Assembly (NCBI GenBank): GCA_013140455.1
Contig: JABFSU010000060.1
Span: 1-56,702, forward strand
Direction: 5' to 3'
Length of the DNA: 56,702 nt
Source of the DNA: Nitrospira sp.
GTDB lineage: Bacteria > Nitrospirota > Nitrospiria > Nitrospirales > Nitrospiraceae
Below are positions 36,270-45,570 of this stretch, in pieces. How positions within the stretch are numbered: the stretch's first letter is position 1; each line of letters starts with the position of its first letter. The position numbers and the translations under genes are program-made. The notes beneath the pieces are model-generated. The model saw nothing but the letters and a program-made list of their open reading frames with translations, made no database searches and was not told where the DNA came from.

Positions 36270-38615
36270 ATGTGGAGTCTTCTGATTCGAGTCGATAGGT
36301 TTTCCCCCCACTCTGGGCAAGTCGCCCCGTTGCTTCTGTCTATTGTTCTTCTCTCGGGTTGTCTCGCCTCTCAGGATGCGAAGCGCGGTGATCAGCATTT
36401 GGCAGCCGGGAATTGGGAGGAGGCCAGTCTCGCCTACAAGGAGGCGTTGAAGAATGATCCATTTGATCCAGGTCTTACCAGTAAGTACGCGATGGCGCGA
36501 GAACGAGCTGCAGGCCTCTACCATGAACGCGGAGAGGCGTTTCTCAAAGAACGGCAAATGGATCTGGCGATTGAGCAGTTCAAACGGGCACTGACGATTG
36601 AGCCTGCCAATCTTGCTCATCAGGCCAGTCTGGCAGAAGCGACCCGCTTGAAAGAGTCTCGCTCGCATTTCCGTGAAGCCGAGCGGCTGGCCCAGCTCGG
36701 TCGAACAGACGAGGCGATGGGAGGCTATACCAGGGCTGCGGAGCTTGATCCTACCTTCAAAGATCCTCTTGAAAGTATCAGCCGATTGACGGAAGAGCAG
36801 CAGGCCGCCATGCGCGGCGACCGCCTGAAGCAGCCGGTGACGATGCGATTCAAGAACGCAGGCATCAAAGAAGTATTGGAGGGAGTGGCGAAGGTGGGCG
36901 GGTTCACCCTGATCTTCGATAAGGATGTCCGTAACGATCCGATTTCCATCGGGGTCCAGGATACGCCATTTGAGGACGCGCTGAACTTGATTTTAAACAG
37001 CAATAGTCTCTTTTCCAGGCAGGTCTCGTCCGGAGTCCTCATCATCAGCCCGAACACCAAGCAGAAGCAGGAACAGTATCAGGATCTGATGATCCGGACA
37101 TTTTACCTTTCGACGGCTAAGGCTAAGGATATGCTGGTATTGCTCAAAAGCATGCTGGACTCCAAGCGGATGCATGCCAACGAGCAGCTCAATGCCATCG
37201 TGATCCGCGATCAACCGGAGAAGCTGGATCTCGCAGAGCGGATCATTCTTGCCAACGACCGGCAAGAGCCGGAAGTTCTGTTTGATCTTGAAGTGCTGGA
37301 AGTCAATCGCACCAAGAACCAGACGTATGGATTGAATTATCCCAAGCAAGCCGGTGCCGGGCTCATTCCTCCCGGGTTTACGGGGGCTTTGGCGGCAGAT
37401 CCTGTCCAAATGACTTATCGCCAGCTGACGAGTCTTGGGCCGGACAGTTATCTGTTTCGTCTTCCAACGAGTGTCCTGCTCGATTTCTTCAAGCAGGAGT
37501 CTGATGCGAAGACGCTGGCTGCGCCAAAAGTACGGGTCGTGAACAATAAGAAGGCCGAGATTAATATCGGAGATAAGCAGCCGATCCTCTTGTCGACCAC
37601 CAATGTGTTGCCTGGACAGGCGGCAACCGGGGCTGTGCCGACGACATCAACTGTCACGTCGATTGAGTTTCGGGACACCGGAGTCAAGCTCACGGTGGAG
37701 CCATCCATTCGATTGGGGAACGAACTTTCCTTGAAGATGAAAGTTGAAGTGATTCGCATCGGCGACCAGGTGACCTTACAGGCCTCACCGCCGATCCAGC
37801 AATTCCGTTTCGGCAATCGATCTGCGGAAACGACACTCAATATGCGTGACGGGGAGACCATCGTGCTCGGCGGTTTGATTCAGGAGGAGGATCGCAAGAC
37901 TCGTGTGACCATGCCGTGGATCGGCGATCTGCCTCTTATCGGGAATTGGCTCAGCTCATTCAAAACGGAGCGTGTGACGACCGAAGTCATCTTGACGATT
38001 ACCCCTCGTATCATGCAGTCCCCGTTGGCACCTGGATCAACCAACCAGGCTTTCTGGTCCGGGACTGAGACAAGTTATGCAACCACGCCGCTGTTCTCCA
38101 GTGCCCCGAAAAAAACGCTGGCCCATCTTTCCGGCAGTCAGACCGGACTCGGATCACTCGCTTCCAACGGCATACGGTCCAAGAGCGACAAAGCGTCAGC
38201 GGCCTCTCTGATGAAGGCCGCAGTCAGTGGCCCGATCCTTTCTATTCAGCCTGGTGATACTGCAGTCCAAGTCGGAAAAGAGATCAAGCTCTCGATTCTG
38301 GATGGGCGTCTTCAGGCATCGGCCGATGGTGTCTTCCAGTTGGAGTACGATCCGCTGGTGTTGCACTTCAAGCGAATCGGCGATGCGGAGCTGCTCGATG
38401 CGGCTGCCTCTGGAAACGATGGTGGGGGTGAGGACCCAGGAAAGTTGACGTTTCGCCTGTCTAAAGCGGACAGCCGTGCCCCTCGATCAGTGACGGTCAC
38501 CTTTGCGGCTGCTGCCGTCGGTGTTTCTCCGGTGAGGGTCGAGCTCGCTGCTGCTGATCGAGAGGGGGTGGCGCAAGCGAGCGAAGTCGGGACAGGGGTC
38601 GTGAGGGTCCGGTGA
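36270..38615 (+). CDS. Secretin lipoprotein with TPR and cohesin-like domains (GspD/PilQ/MshL type)
   Basis: A 781-residue protein, start ATG 36270 (GTG 36267 is adjacent). The lipobox LSGC puts the acylated Cys at residue 31. TPR-like repeats cover about 33-175 (WEEASLAYKEALKNDPFDPG and DLAIEQFKRALTIEP), a secretin N-terminal STN-like domain about 187-260, N1-like about 270-330, and the secretin core about 370-590 (KVRVVNNKKAEINIGDKQPI, GGLIQEEDRKTRVTMPWIGD and LPLIGNWL). The last 110 residues (LSIQPGDTAVQVGKEIKLSI onward) resemble a cohesin domain. Family knowledge: forms the outer-membrane ring for pilus or effector passage. It leads the operon to 46779; the next start overlaps its stop (GTGA). 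Confidence 0.88.
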   Translation: MWSLLIRVDRFSPHSGQVAPLLLSIVLLSGCLASQDAKRGDQHLAAGNWEEASLAYKEALKNDPFDPGLTSKYAMARERAAGLYHERGEAFLKERQMDLAIEQFKRALTIEPANLAHQASLAEATRLKESRSHFREAERLAQLGRTDEAMGGYTRAAELDPTFKDPLESISRLTEEQQAAMRGDRLKQPVTMRFKNAGIKEVLEGVAKVGGFTLIFDKDVRNDPISIGVQDTPFEDALNLILNSNSLFSRQVSSGVLIISPNTKQKQEQYQDLMIRTFYLSTAKAKDMLVLLKSMLDSKRMHANEQLNAIVIRDQPEKLDLAERIILANDRQEPEVLFDLEVLEVNRTKNQTYGLNYPKQAGAGLIPPGFTGALAADPVQMTYRQLTSLGPDSYLFRLPTSVLLDFFKQESDAKTLAAPKVRVVNNKKAEINIGDKQPILLSTTNVLPGQAATGAVPTTSTVTSIEFRDTGVKLTVEPSIRLGNELSLKMKVEVIRIGDQVTLQASPPIQQFRFGNRSAETTLNMRDGETIVLGGLIQEEDRKTRVTMPWIGDLPLIGNWLSSFKTERVTTEVILTITPRIMQSPLAPGSTNQAFWSGTETSYATTPLFSSAPKKTLAHLSGSQTGLGSLASNGIRSKSDKASAASLMKAAVSGPILSIQPGDTAVQVGKEIKLSILDGRLQASADGVFQLEYDPLVLHFKRIGDAELLDAAASGNDGGGEDPGKLTFRLSKADSRAPRSVTVTFAAAAVGVSPVRVELAAADREGVAQASEVGTGVVRVR

Positions 38616-39118
38616 AAGAGTCGGGCGTCACGCTTCTTGAGCTCCTTGTCACCATGACGATCGTCGTAATTCTCGCGTCAATCGCGATGCCTCTGAGTAA
38701 GGTCACGACGCAACGACGGCAGGAAATTGAATTGCGCCAGCAATTGCGGACGATCCGAGCGGCCATTGACACTTTCAAGTTGGAATGGAATCGTGATGGC
38801 GATGCATTGCTCGGGCCCGTCTGCTTGAAGAACAAGCTCTCCTGTAAAGATGTGACCAGTATTTATGGGTACCCCAAGACGTTGGACGCGCTTCTCGGGG
38901 TCAAACTGACCGGGGAGGAAGCGACGGTTCGCGGGACGACGATGCGGCGATACCTTCGGGGAATGCCCGTTGACCCGCTTACCGGGAAGGTCGACTGGAT
39001 ACTCCGTTGTTATAAAGACAGCCCAAAGCCCTCCAGTTGGTGTGGCGAGGATGTCTATGATGTGGTGACCCAAAGCGAGGCCATGGCGTTGGATGGAACG
39101 AAGTATCGAGATTGGTAG
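38612..39118 (+). CDS. Type II secretion/type IV pilus pseudopilin
   Basis: A 168-residue pseudopilin starting at GTG 38612. A five-residue leader MKESG precedes VTLLELLVTMTIVVILASIA, with the conserved Glu at mature position 5 and prepilin peptidase cleavage likely after Gly5; Val instead of Phe or Met at +1 is unusual but known. The globular part has CLKNKLSCKD and a Cys near the end (SSWCGEDVYDVV). Family knowledge: GspG/GspH-like minor or major subunits. It sits between the secretin and a second pseudopilin, whose start overlaps it by 26 bases. Confidence 0.85.
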   Translation: MKESGVTLLELLVTMTIVVILASIAMPLSKVTTQRRQEIELRQQLRTIRAAIDTFKLEWNRDGDALLGPVCLKNKLSCKDVTSIYGYPKTLDALLGVKLTGEEATVRGTTMRRYLRGMPVDPLTGKVDWILRCYKDSPKPSSWCGEDVYDVVTQSEAMALDGTKYRDW

Positions 39119-39494
39119 GCGTGGCGCACTCAACGCAAGGGGTTTTACCCTTATCGAGCTGATGATCGTGATTTCGATTATCGGAATTTTAGCCACGCTT
39201 GCGGTGCCCTCTTATCAGTCTTCGTTGATCAAGGCGAGGGAGACTGTGTTGCGGCAGGATCTTTTTACTATGAGGGAACTCTTGGATCACCATCGGGCTG
39301 ACCATGGGAAATATCCGCCTGGCTTGGCGGGTCTCGTGGAGGCCGGGTATTTGCGTGCGATTCCCAAGGATCCGTTCACGAATTCCTCGACGACGTGGCA
39401 AGAGATTATTGAGCCTACGGAGGGTGGCATCTTCGATGTCTATTCCGGATCTGATCTTGTCGGAACAACCGGGACCGCCTACAATCAATGGTAA
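39093..39494 (+). CDS. Type II secretion/type IV pilus pseudopilin (GspG-like)
   Basis: A 133-residue pseudopilin, start ATG 39093, overlapping the previous gene. A 17-residue leader ends NARG, followed by FTLIELMIVISIIGILATLA with Glu at mature position 5, the strict prepilin peptidase site. The globular part GKYPPGLAGLVEAGYLRAIP and KDPFTNSSTTWQE resembles the GspG calcium-loop region. Its C terminus DLVGTTGTAYNQW also fits major pseudopilins. The stop overlaps the next start (TAATG at 39492-39496). Confidence 0.9.
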   Translation: MERSIEIGRRGALNARGFTLIELMIVISIIGILATLAVPSYQSSLIKARETVLRQDLFTMRELLDHHRADHGKYPPGLAGLVEAGYLRAIPKDPFTNSSTTWQEIIEPTEGGIFDVYSGSDLVGTTGTAYNQW

Positions 39495-40348
39495 TGCTGT
39501 TTATGCGCATATGCTCAGTTCATGAGTTGCTTCCCCGGATCTCTGGTTTTACGTACCGGAGAAGGCTGGGTGCGTGGGCAATCTGGTTCTTGCTGGGGGG
39601 GATAGGTCTTGTCGGGTGTGGACCGCTTGAGCCCATCGTTGAGCAAGAGGTGTCGGACCTTCAGTTGACGGTGGATACGCTTAAGACCTCACTCCGTGAT
39701 TCGCAGCGCACGATTGCGGAGCTTCGCTCGGAGCTTGAGTCCAGGCGGCAAGAGTTAGCGGATTCCCAAATTGCTCGCGCGCAGATGGAAGGACGAATTC
39801 GAGAAGCTGAACGACGGCTGACGGAGGCGCGGCATATTATTGATCTTCAGCGCGAAGAACTGACGTCATCTCGGACTGAGAGGCAACGGGTTTCCCAGGC
39901 CGGTTCGGCGTTGCAGAACCAGTTGAAACAACTCCAGAAACAGTTGGCGAAGATGGGGAAGCAGTTTGACCGCGGTGGCGAAACCGGTGCCGCGCCGGCC
40001 AATCTGTCATCGATAGACACCCGCCCGTCTGCGGTGCGTCCTGTCAACATGGATTCGTCCCGTCATGACTTTGAGAAGTCGCGTGTGGCGGTGGCCCCGG
40101 CTGAGACACTGCCATCCGAAGCGATTTCTGATGGCGGCGCGCGTTCCGTGGCGGCGGCCGACTATCCTGCCAGTCTCTCGGTGAAGCCGGGGGATACTCT
40201 GTGGAGCATTGCGCAGCGATTCCATATCACGGTGCAGGAACTCATGGGCGTGAATGAGTTGCACGATAATCGGATTTTTATTGGGCAAGCCATTCGGCTC
40301 CCCAGCCGTGTCGCATCCGGGACATCTCCACTCGATAAGGCTGAGTAA
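39494..40348 (+). CDS. LysM lipoprotein with coiled coil
   Basis: A 284-residue protein. I chose ATG 39494, which overlaps the previous TAA; ATG 39488 and 39503 are alternatives. The lipobox GLVGCG gives a lipidated Cys near residue 42. A long coiled coil follows (about 50-150, DLQLTVDTLKTSLRDSQRTI onward), then a low-complexity spacer, and a C-terminal LysM domain (LSVKPGDTLWSIAQRFHITV to IRLPS). Family knowledge: LysM binds peptidoglycan. It could act like FimV or a pilotin-like anchor that holds the secretin complex to the wall; this is inferred from position. Confidence 0.8.
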   Translation: MLFMRICSVHELLPRISGFTYRRRLGAWAIWFLLGGIGLVGCGPLEPIVEQEVSDLQLTVDTLKTSLRDSQRTIAELRSELESRRQELADSQIARAQMEGRIREAERRLTEARHIIDLQREELTSSRTERQRVSQAGSALQNQLKQLQKQLAKMGKQFDRGGETGAAPANLSSIDTRPSAVRPVNMDSSRHDFEKSRVAVAPAETLPSEAISDGGARSVAAADYPASLSVKPGDTLWSIAQRFHITVQELMGVNELHDNRIFIGQAIRLPSRVASGTSPLDKAE

Positions 40349-40386
40349 CCAGACGCCCCGTCTCTCGGGGACGCAGGTACCTATTC

Positions 40387-41601
40387 ATGGCCATCTTCAC
40401 CTACAGAGTTGCCCGGTCCGACGGCTCAATCGTTGACGGGCAGATCGAAGGGGTCGAAGAAGCCGCAGTGCGTGGAAAGCTCGAGTCCCAAGGCCTCTTG
40501 GTTTTCACCCTGAATCAGCGAAACGGTGCGGCCTCCGGCCATTCTGCCTCGAGTCGGTCCTGGGGAAAGCTTCCTCTGGGAGAGTTTCTGATTTTCAACC
40601 AGGAGTTTTTGGCGTTGGTGAAGTCGGGCTTGCCGGTGTTGCGAGTGTGGGAGTTGCTCATCGAGCGGGCTCAACACGCGGGATTTCAGCAGGTGTTGCG
40701 GGATGTACGGCAGGATATTCGAGGAGGCACGGCGTCGTCCGACGCGTTGGCCAAGCATCCAGCCTATTTCCCCGAGTTGTATATCGCGACGGTCAAAGCG
40801 GGAGAACAATCGGGTAATCTTCCCGAGGTTCTGCAGCGATACATCGGGTACCTGAAACTGATGATGGCGCTCCGTCAAAAGGTGACGAAAGCCCTGTCGT
40901 ATCCGTTGTTCTTGGTGTTAATCGGGGTAGGCGTCATTGCCTTCTTGCTTACCTATGTGATGCCGACTTTTGTGTCAGTGTATGGGGAGAATGCGAAGAC
41001 ACTCCCATGGGCGACCCAACTACTGATGGATCTTGTGCAGCATGGTGAGGCGCAATTGATCCCGGCGCTGCTCATTCTCGGCGCGGGTGGGCTGGCCTTG
41101 CGGGCCTACTATGCGACTCCGACCGGGCGATTCACGATCGATCGCTTCCTGCTTGCGCTTCCACTGATTGGGCCGATCATGGTGAAGCACCACACGGTGC
41201 AGCTGACCAGGACCCTGGGGACCATTCTGGCCGGGGGCACGCCTCTGGTGGAGGCGTTACACATCGCACGCGGCGCGGTCTCCAATCGCTGGGTGAGGTC
41301 AGGTTTGGACGAGGCGGAAAGCGAGATTCGTGAAGGGGCCACGCTGGCGACTGCGCTCGAGCGTCCGCATATCCTGCCGAAGCTGGCCATTGAGATGGTA
41401 TCGGTCGGTGAGGAAACCGGTTCGTTGGAAAGCATGTTGCGCGATGTCGGGGACTTTTACGAAGCGGATCTCGATACGCGGTTGTCTCAATTGACCACGT
41501 GGATTGAGCCGGTCTTGTTGCTGGTGATGGGAGTGCTCGTCGGAGCCATCGTGATTGTCATGTATCTGCCGGTTTTTCAAATGGCCGGCACGATCGGGTA
41601 G
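40387..41601 (+). CDS. Type II secretion/type IV pilus inner-membrane platform protein (GspF/PilC)
   Basis: A 404-residue polytopic protein, start ATG 40387. Two GspF domains are seen: one around 60-190 (FLIFNQEFLALVKSGLPVLR, AGEQSGNLPEVLQRYIGYL) with helices at about 170-195 and 215-240, and one at 265-395 (HHTVQLTRTLGTILAGGTPL, VEMVSVGEETGSLESMLRDV-like), ending in a membrane helix LLLVMGVLVGAIVIVMYLPV with PVFQMAGTIG. Family knowledge: the platform couples the ATPase to pseudopilus assembly. It precedes the ATPase gene. Confidence 0.92.
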   Translation: MAIFTYRVARSDGSIVDGQIEGVEEAAVRGKLESQGLLVFTLNQRNGAASGHSASSRSWGKLPLGEFLIFNQEFLALVKSGLPVLRVWELLIERAQHAGFQQVLRDVRQDIRGGTASSDALAKHPAYFPELYIATVKAGEQSGNLPEVLQRYIGYLKLMMALRQKVTKALSYPLFLVLIGVGVIAFLLTYVMPTFVSVYGENAKTLPWATQLLMDLVQHGEAQLIPALLILGAGGLALRAYYATPTGRFTIDRFLLALPLIGPIMVKHHTVQLTRTLGTILAGGTPLVEALHIARGAVSNRWVRSGLDEAESEIREGATLATALERPHILPKLAIEMVSVGEETGSLESMLRDVGDFYEADLDTRLSQLTTWIEPVLLLVMGVLVGAIVIVMYLPVFQMAGTIG

Positions 41602-41650
41602 AGCATCATGAAAGTCGTTTCTACAGGCGCTGTGAACGGTGTCCTCAGGC

Positions 41651-43387
41651 ATGAGGTGTGTAGTGGCTCGTAGTGTGGTCCGTCCCACATTGTTGGAAGT
41701 CCTGGTTCGCCATGGCCTTGCTCGGGAGCCGATTGAGCAGGCGCTTCGTCGCTTGGGTGGGGTGTCCCTGGCGCTCGGTCAAACGCTGGTGAGCGAAGGA
41801 GTGCTTTCGGAAGAGCAGCTTGCCAAGGCGCTGGCCGAACAGTACGGACTTCCCTATGACCCGCTCACCGATTATCGCGTCGATCAGCAGTTCTATGAGT
41901 CCATCTCTGTGAAGCTTATGCAGCGCCATCCATTTGTGCCGATGGGGGAGCGGGCCGGTGTCCTGACCATTGCCATTGCGGATCCGCAGAATGTATTGGG
42001 ATTTGATGAGTTGGAATTGTTGATCGGCAAGCCCTTGGCTCGTGTAGTGAGCTCGCGGAGCGCGATTCTCTCCGCGCTGGAACGAAGCGAAGGTTCGAGC
42101 CAGGCGTTGCGAGAATTAGAAGCGGAATACCGGTCCGTTCTGGTCAAAGAGGACGACCGCGGCGAAGAAGTGCTCACCGTCAATCATGTGGCCGAGGATC
42201 AAAGTCCGGCGGTGAAATTGTTGGACTCGATCCTGCTCAGTGCGATGCAGCGTCGCGCGAGCGATATTCACATCGAAGCCTCGGATCGAGCTACGAAAGT
42301 AAAATTGCGCGTGGACGGCATTCTCGTTCCAGCCATGGAACCGTTGGACGTCCGTTTGCATGCGCCCTTGGTATCTCGACTGAAGGTCATGTCTGAACTG
42401 GATATTGCGGAGCGGCGGGTGCCGCAGGACGGTAGTTTCCGCATGCGGCTTGACCGCAAGACCGTCGATTTTCGCGTGTCTATTCTCCCCAGCGTATTCG
42501 GTGAATCTGTGGTTGTCCGTATTCTGGACCGGGAGGCGATGACCACCGGGGTCTCGGCCCTTCGCCTGGAACGATTGGGTTTCAACCCTGAAGATCTGAA
42601 GCGGTTTCGTCGGGCGATCGTCAGACCGTACGGGATGGTGTTGGTAACCGGGCCCACCGGAAGCGGCAAAACGACGACCTTGTATGCTGCGATTACAGAA
42701 ATGAATACAGCAGAAGACAAGCTGATTACCATTGAAGATCCTGTTGAGTATCAGTTGGCTGGAGTCGTGCAGATTCCGGTCAATGAAAAGAAAGGTCTGA
42801 CCTTTGCGCGAGGGCTTCGATCCATCCTTCGTCATGACCCGGACAAGATCATGGTCGGAGAAATTCGTGATGCGGAGACCGCACAGATTGCGATTCAGTC
42901 GGCGCTGACCGGACACTTGGTGCTGACGACGGTCCATGCGAACAATGTGTTCGATGTCATCGGCCGGTTCGCCTCCATGGGCATTGATGCCTACAACTTT
43001 CTTGCGGCGTTGAATTGTGTGTTGGCTCAACGACTGGTTCGGGTTCTCTGCCCCTCGTGCCGGGTGCCGGTTGTGGCTGAACAGTCGCTCTTGGAGGATT
43101 CAGGACTCGACTATGAACAATACAAAGATACGCCTTTCTATCAGGGAAAGGGTTGTTCGAATTGCATGGGAACCGGGTATCGCGGGCGGAAGTGTATTAC
43201 GGAATTTCTGGATCTGACGGATGAAATCAAGGAGATGATTTTGGCGGAACGGCCCTTGTCGGAAATCCGGTATCGTGCCGTGACGGACGGGATGATTACG
43301 CTGCGTCAATCCGCGATTAAGAAAGTATTACAGGGAGAGACCTCGCTGCGTGAGATCAATCGTGTGACCTTCAGCGAGGAGGGCTGA
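41651..43387 (+). CDS. Type II secretion/type IV pilus assembly ATPase (GspE/PilB/MshE)
   Basis: A 578-residue protein from ATG 41651; GTG 41663, with GAGG at 41653-41656 before it, is an equally good start. The N-terminal MshEN domain (LGQTLVSEGVLSEEQLAKAL) is followed by the catalytic domain: Walker A GPTGSGKTTTLYAA near residue 333, the Asp box, Walker B RSILRHDPDKIMVGEIRDAE with TAQIAIQSALTGHLVLTTVH, and a four-Cys zinc site (CPSCRVP and CSNCMGTGYRGR). Family knowledge: hexameric ATPase powering pilus extension; MshEN domains bind cyclic di-GMP, which may control this system. Confidence 0.93.
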   Translation: MRCVVARSVVRPTLLEVLVRHGLAREPIEQALRRLGGVSLALGQTLVSEGVLSEEQLAKALAEQYGLPYDPLTDYRVDQQFYESISVKLMQRHPFVPMGERAGVLTIAIADPQNVLGFDELELLIGKPLARVVSSRSAILSALERSEGSSQALRELEAEYRSVLVKEDDRGEEVLTVNHVAEDQSPAVKLLDSILLSAMQRRASDIHIEASDRATKVKLRVDGILVPAMEPLDVRLHAPLVSRLKVMSELDIAERRVPQDGSFRMRLDRKTVDFRVSILPSVFGESVVVRILDREAMTTGVSALRLERLGFNPEDLKRFRRAIVRPYGMVLVTGPTGSGKTTTLYAAITEMNTAEDKLITIEDPVEYQLAGVVQIPVNEKKGLTFARGLRSILRHDPDKIMVGEIRDAETAQIAIQSALTGHLVLTTVHANNVFDVIGRFASMGIDAYNFLAALNCVLAQRLVRVLCPSCRVPVVAEQSLLEDSGLDYEQYKDTPFYQGKGCSNCMGTGYRGRKCITEFLDLTDEIKEMILAERPLSEIRYRAVTDGMITLRQSAIKKVLQGETSLREINRVTFSEEG

Positions 43388-43390
43388 GGG

Positions 43391-44380
43391 ATGTGGGGAT
43401 GGATGAGCGGTCGGCCGCGACAGTGTCTCAAGATCGGTGTGGAGTCAGTGGCCTGGGCGGAGACGCAGTCGGATTGGCGCGGCAGACGTGGACATCGGTG
43501 CGTGACCTCCCCGCTTCCTGAGGGAGCGGTCAAGCCCTCGCCGGCTGAGCCGAATCTCGTTCAGCTACCTGTCGTGGAAGCGAAAATTCATACCTTGGTC
43601 GGTCCTCCTCATGATGTGCGGATCCTGGGGCAGGCGGTGATGGCTAATTGCCCTCGCCCAGTGACCTTGCTTCTGCCGGATGCGGCGGTGCGCGCCGTGG
43701 TGCTGCACTTGGACCAACTGCCTGCTCGTGCGGATGAACGCGAGGCGTTGATTCGCTGGCGATTCGGTCAGGAACAGCTGTTCCCGCTCACCGGAACGAC
43801 GATGATCTCGCAAGTATTTAGCGGATCCACCCGTGCCGCCGGCGCGGCGCAGTCGGTACTGGCCGTGGCGGTCCACCAATCTGTCTTGCGACAGTATGAA
43901 TCAGTCTGTGAGAGCGTCGGTTTGGTGCCGCGGGATGTGGGGCTGACGAGCCTGCGTCTCTTTGATCTATGGGCCAAGATGGCCGGGCGGACTGGATGGG
44001 AAGACGAGGACCTTCTCTGGGTCAGCCTGGTTGATCGAGCATTGACGGCTATGGTGTTTCAGCAGGGGCGCCTATTGTTCTATCGCTGCAAGTTATTGAC
44101 AGCGGATGCATTGAGCGGCGCTGATGCCGGCTTGCAGAAGATTGTGGAGGAATGTGCGGCTTCGGTGGAAATGTGCCAGCAGCGCCATTCAGGAGTGTCG
44201 GTGAAGCGTGCCGTGCTGTGCGCCGACGATATGGCGCCGCTACATGAAAAGCTCGAAGAGCATCTGGCGCTGTCCGTTGAGTCCCTGGGTTGGGAAGATA
44301 TTGAATCGCGTGGATGGGGGAGCGAGGACCATCGTCAAGGCGTGGATTCTCTTGCTGCGCTGGCGGGGATATTGTCATGA
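43391..44380 (+). CDS. PilM/GspL-like actin-fold assembly protein
   Basis: A 329-residue protein, start ATG 43391, three bases after the ATPase stop. The start MWGWMSGRPRQCLKIGVESV resembles the phosphate-1 region of PilM. LIRWRFGQEQLFPL and a second half with WVSLVDRALTAMVFQQGRLL fit divergent PilM/MshI proteins, and no membrane segment is seen. Family knowledge: a cytoplasmic ring partner of PilN at the inner membrane. Similarity is by position and weak pattern. The next gene starts on its stop (ATGA at 44377-44380). Confidence 0.7.
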   Translation: MWGWMSGRPRQCLKIGVESVAWAETQSDWRGRRGHRCVTSPLPEGAVKPSPAEPNLVQLPVVEAKIHTLVGPPHDVRILGQAVMANCPRPVTLLLPDAAVRAVVLHLDQLPARADEREALIRWRFGQEQLFPLTGTTMISQVFSGSTRAAGAAQSVLAVAVHQSVLRQYESVCESVGLVPRDVGLTSLRLFDLWAKMAGRTGWEDEDLLWVSLVDRALTAMVFQQGRLLFYRCKLLTADALSGADAGLQKIVEECAASVEMCQQRHSGVSVKRAVLCADDMAPLHEKLEEHLALSVESLGWEDIESRGWGSEDHRQGVDSLAALAGILS

Positions 44381-45000
44381 TGATGGCCTTTCGAGACGGC
44401 ATGAGCCGCATCGCCGACCGCGTTGCGCGTATGATGGGGCTCCGTCGATATTTTCAGATTTCTCTCGCCACTCGATTTCGATGGTATCTGCTTCCGCTCC
44501 AGCTTGGGCTGATGGCCTGTTGTCTAGGGCTCTGTGTGGCGATCGTTTGGAGTATCGCCCGGACGGCGCTCGGGTACCAAGATGTCCGGCAAATGAGCAC
44601 TGAGCTGGAGCATGTGCGGCAGCAGGATCAGCAGCTCATGACCGAGGCGACTCAAGAAGGGATCGATCTGTCCGAGCGGGCGCTGCAGCAGCTACCCGCA
44701 GAAGTCGCATTGGCTAATCAACTGCTTGAGAAGCGGACCTTTTCGTGGACGGCATTTTTGGCGGGGTTGGAGCAAGCGCTTCCGCCACGTTTGGCGCTCA
44801 CCAGCGTCCGTTTGGAGTCCGGAGGGTCTCTCGTTCACTTGACCGGCTCGGCAACCAGTTTGGAGGATCTCACGGCATTTACCGTCGGGTTACAAGACCA
44901 TCCTAAATTCAAAGACCCGGTGTTGGCTCAGCATCGAGTCGGGCCGAGCGGTTTGGTGGAGTTCGATGTGACAGTGCGCTATCGGCGGGAGGGCGTGTAA
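44377..45000 (+). CDS. PilN/MshJ-like inner-membrane assembly protein
   Basis: A 207-residue protein, start ATG 44377 overlapping the previous TGA. A cytoplasmic head (about 1-40) precedes one membrane helix (about 42-62, LPLQLGLMACCLGLCVAIVW), a coiled coil (about 70-110, VRQMSTELEHVRQQDQQLMT) and a ferredoxin-like domain: FSWTAFLAGLEQALPPRLAL, TSVRLESGG and VHLTGSATSLEDLTAFTVGL. This is the PilN layout. Family knowledge: pairs with PilM in the cytoplasm and PilO in the periplasm. Confidence 0.8.
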   Translation: MMMAFRDGMSRIADRVARMMGLRRYFQISLATRFRWYLLPLQLGLMACCLGLCVAIVWSIARTALGYQDVRQMSTELEHVRQQDQQLMTEATQEGIDLSERALQQLPAEVALANQLLEKRTFSWTAFLAGLEQALPPRLALTSVRLESGGSLVHLTGSATSLEDLTAFTVGLQDHPKFKDPVLAQHRVGPSGLVEFDVTVRYRREGV

Positions 45001-45570
45001 GTGGCCGACCGGTTGCAGCGTATGTTGTCCGAGCCCTATGCCCCGCTGTTGCCGTGGGTTGGGCTGGTTGCGTTGTTGCTGGCGGGGCTGATGGTGGTCA
45101 ATACGTTCGGTGTTCGGGGAGTTGAAGATCGCCGGATCCAGATCGAAAAAGAGTGGGGAGCCGCGCGCCAGATTTTGGCTCAACATCGGGAAGCCAGAAA
45201 AGCGCGAAAGGATGTGAGTCAGGTGTGGGCGGTTCTGCCGGTCGAGCGTGACTTTGCTCCGCTGGCCTTGGGAATATCCGAAGAGGCCAAACGTGATCAT
45301 GTGACACTGCCGGCACTGTCCTACAAGACTGAGTCGACCACGGTGGCGAATACGAGCAAAGGGGTGCTCCAGGGTTCCATGACCGGGCGGTATGAAGATC
45401 TGAGGCGGTTTATCTATGATCTTGAAACGGCTGAGGAGCTGCTGTTCATTGAAGATATGGAGCTTGCCGGTTCCTCCAGTCCTCGCGATCAACAGTTGAC
45501 CTTTAACATTAAGATTGTGACGTACTTGCGCGGAGAAGCTGTGAAGTCTGCATCGGATGGCCAGAAATAG
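45001..45570 (+). CDS. PilO-like inner-membrane assembly protein
   Basis: A 189-residue protein, start GTG 45001 immediately after the PilN stop. One N-terminal helix (about 16-36, LLPWVGLVALLLAGLMVVNT), a coiled segment (about 40-75), then a ferredoxin-like domain with FAPLALGISEEAKRDHVTLP, MTGRYEDLRRFIYDLETAEE and LLFIEDMELAG. This matches PilO/GspM. Family knowledge: heterodimer with PilN. The following start touches its stop. Confidence 0.8.
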   Translation: MADRLQRMLSEPYAPLLPWVGLVALLLAGLMVVNTFGVRGVEDRRIQIEKEWGAARQILAQHREARKARKDVSQVWAVLPVERDFAPLALGISEEAKRDHVTLPALSYKTESTTVANTSKGVLQGSMTGRYEDLRRFIYDLETAEELLFIEDMELAGSSSPRDQQLTFNIKIVTYLRGEAVKSASDGQK

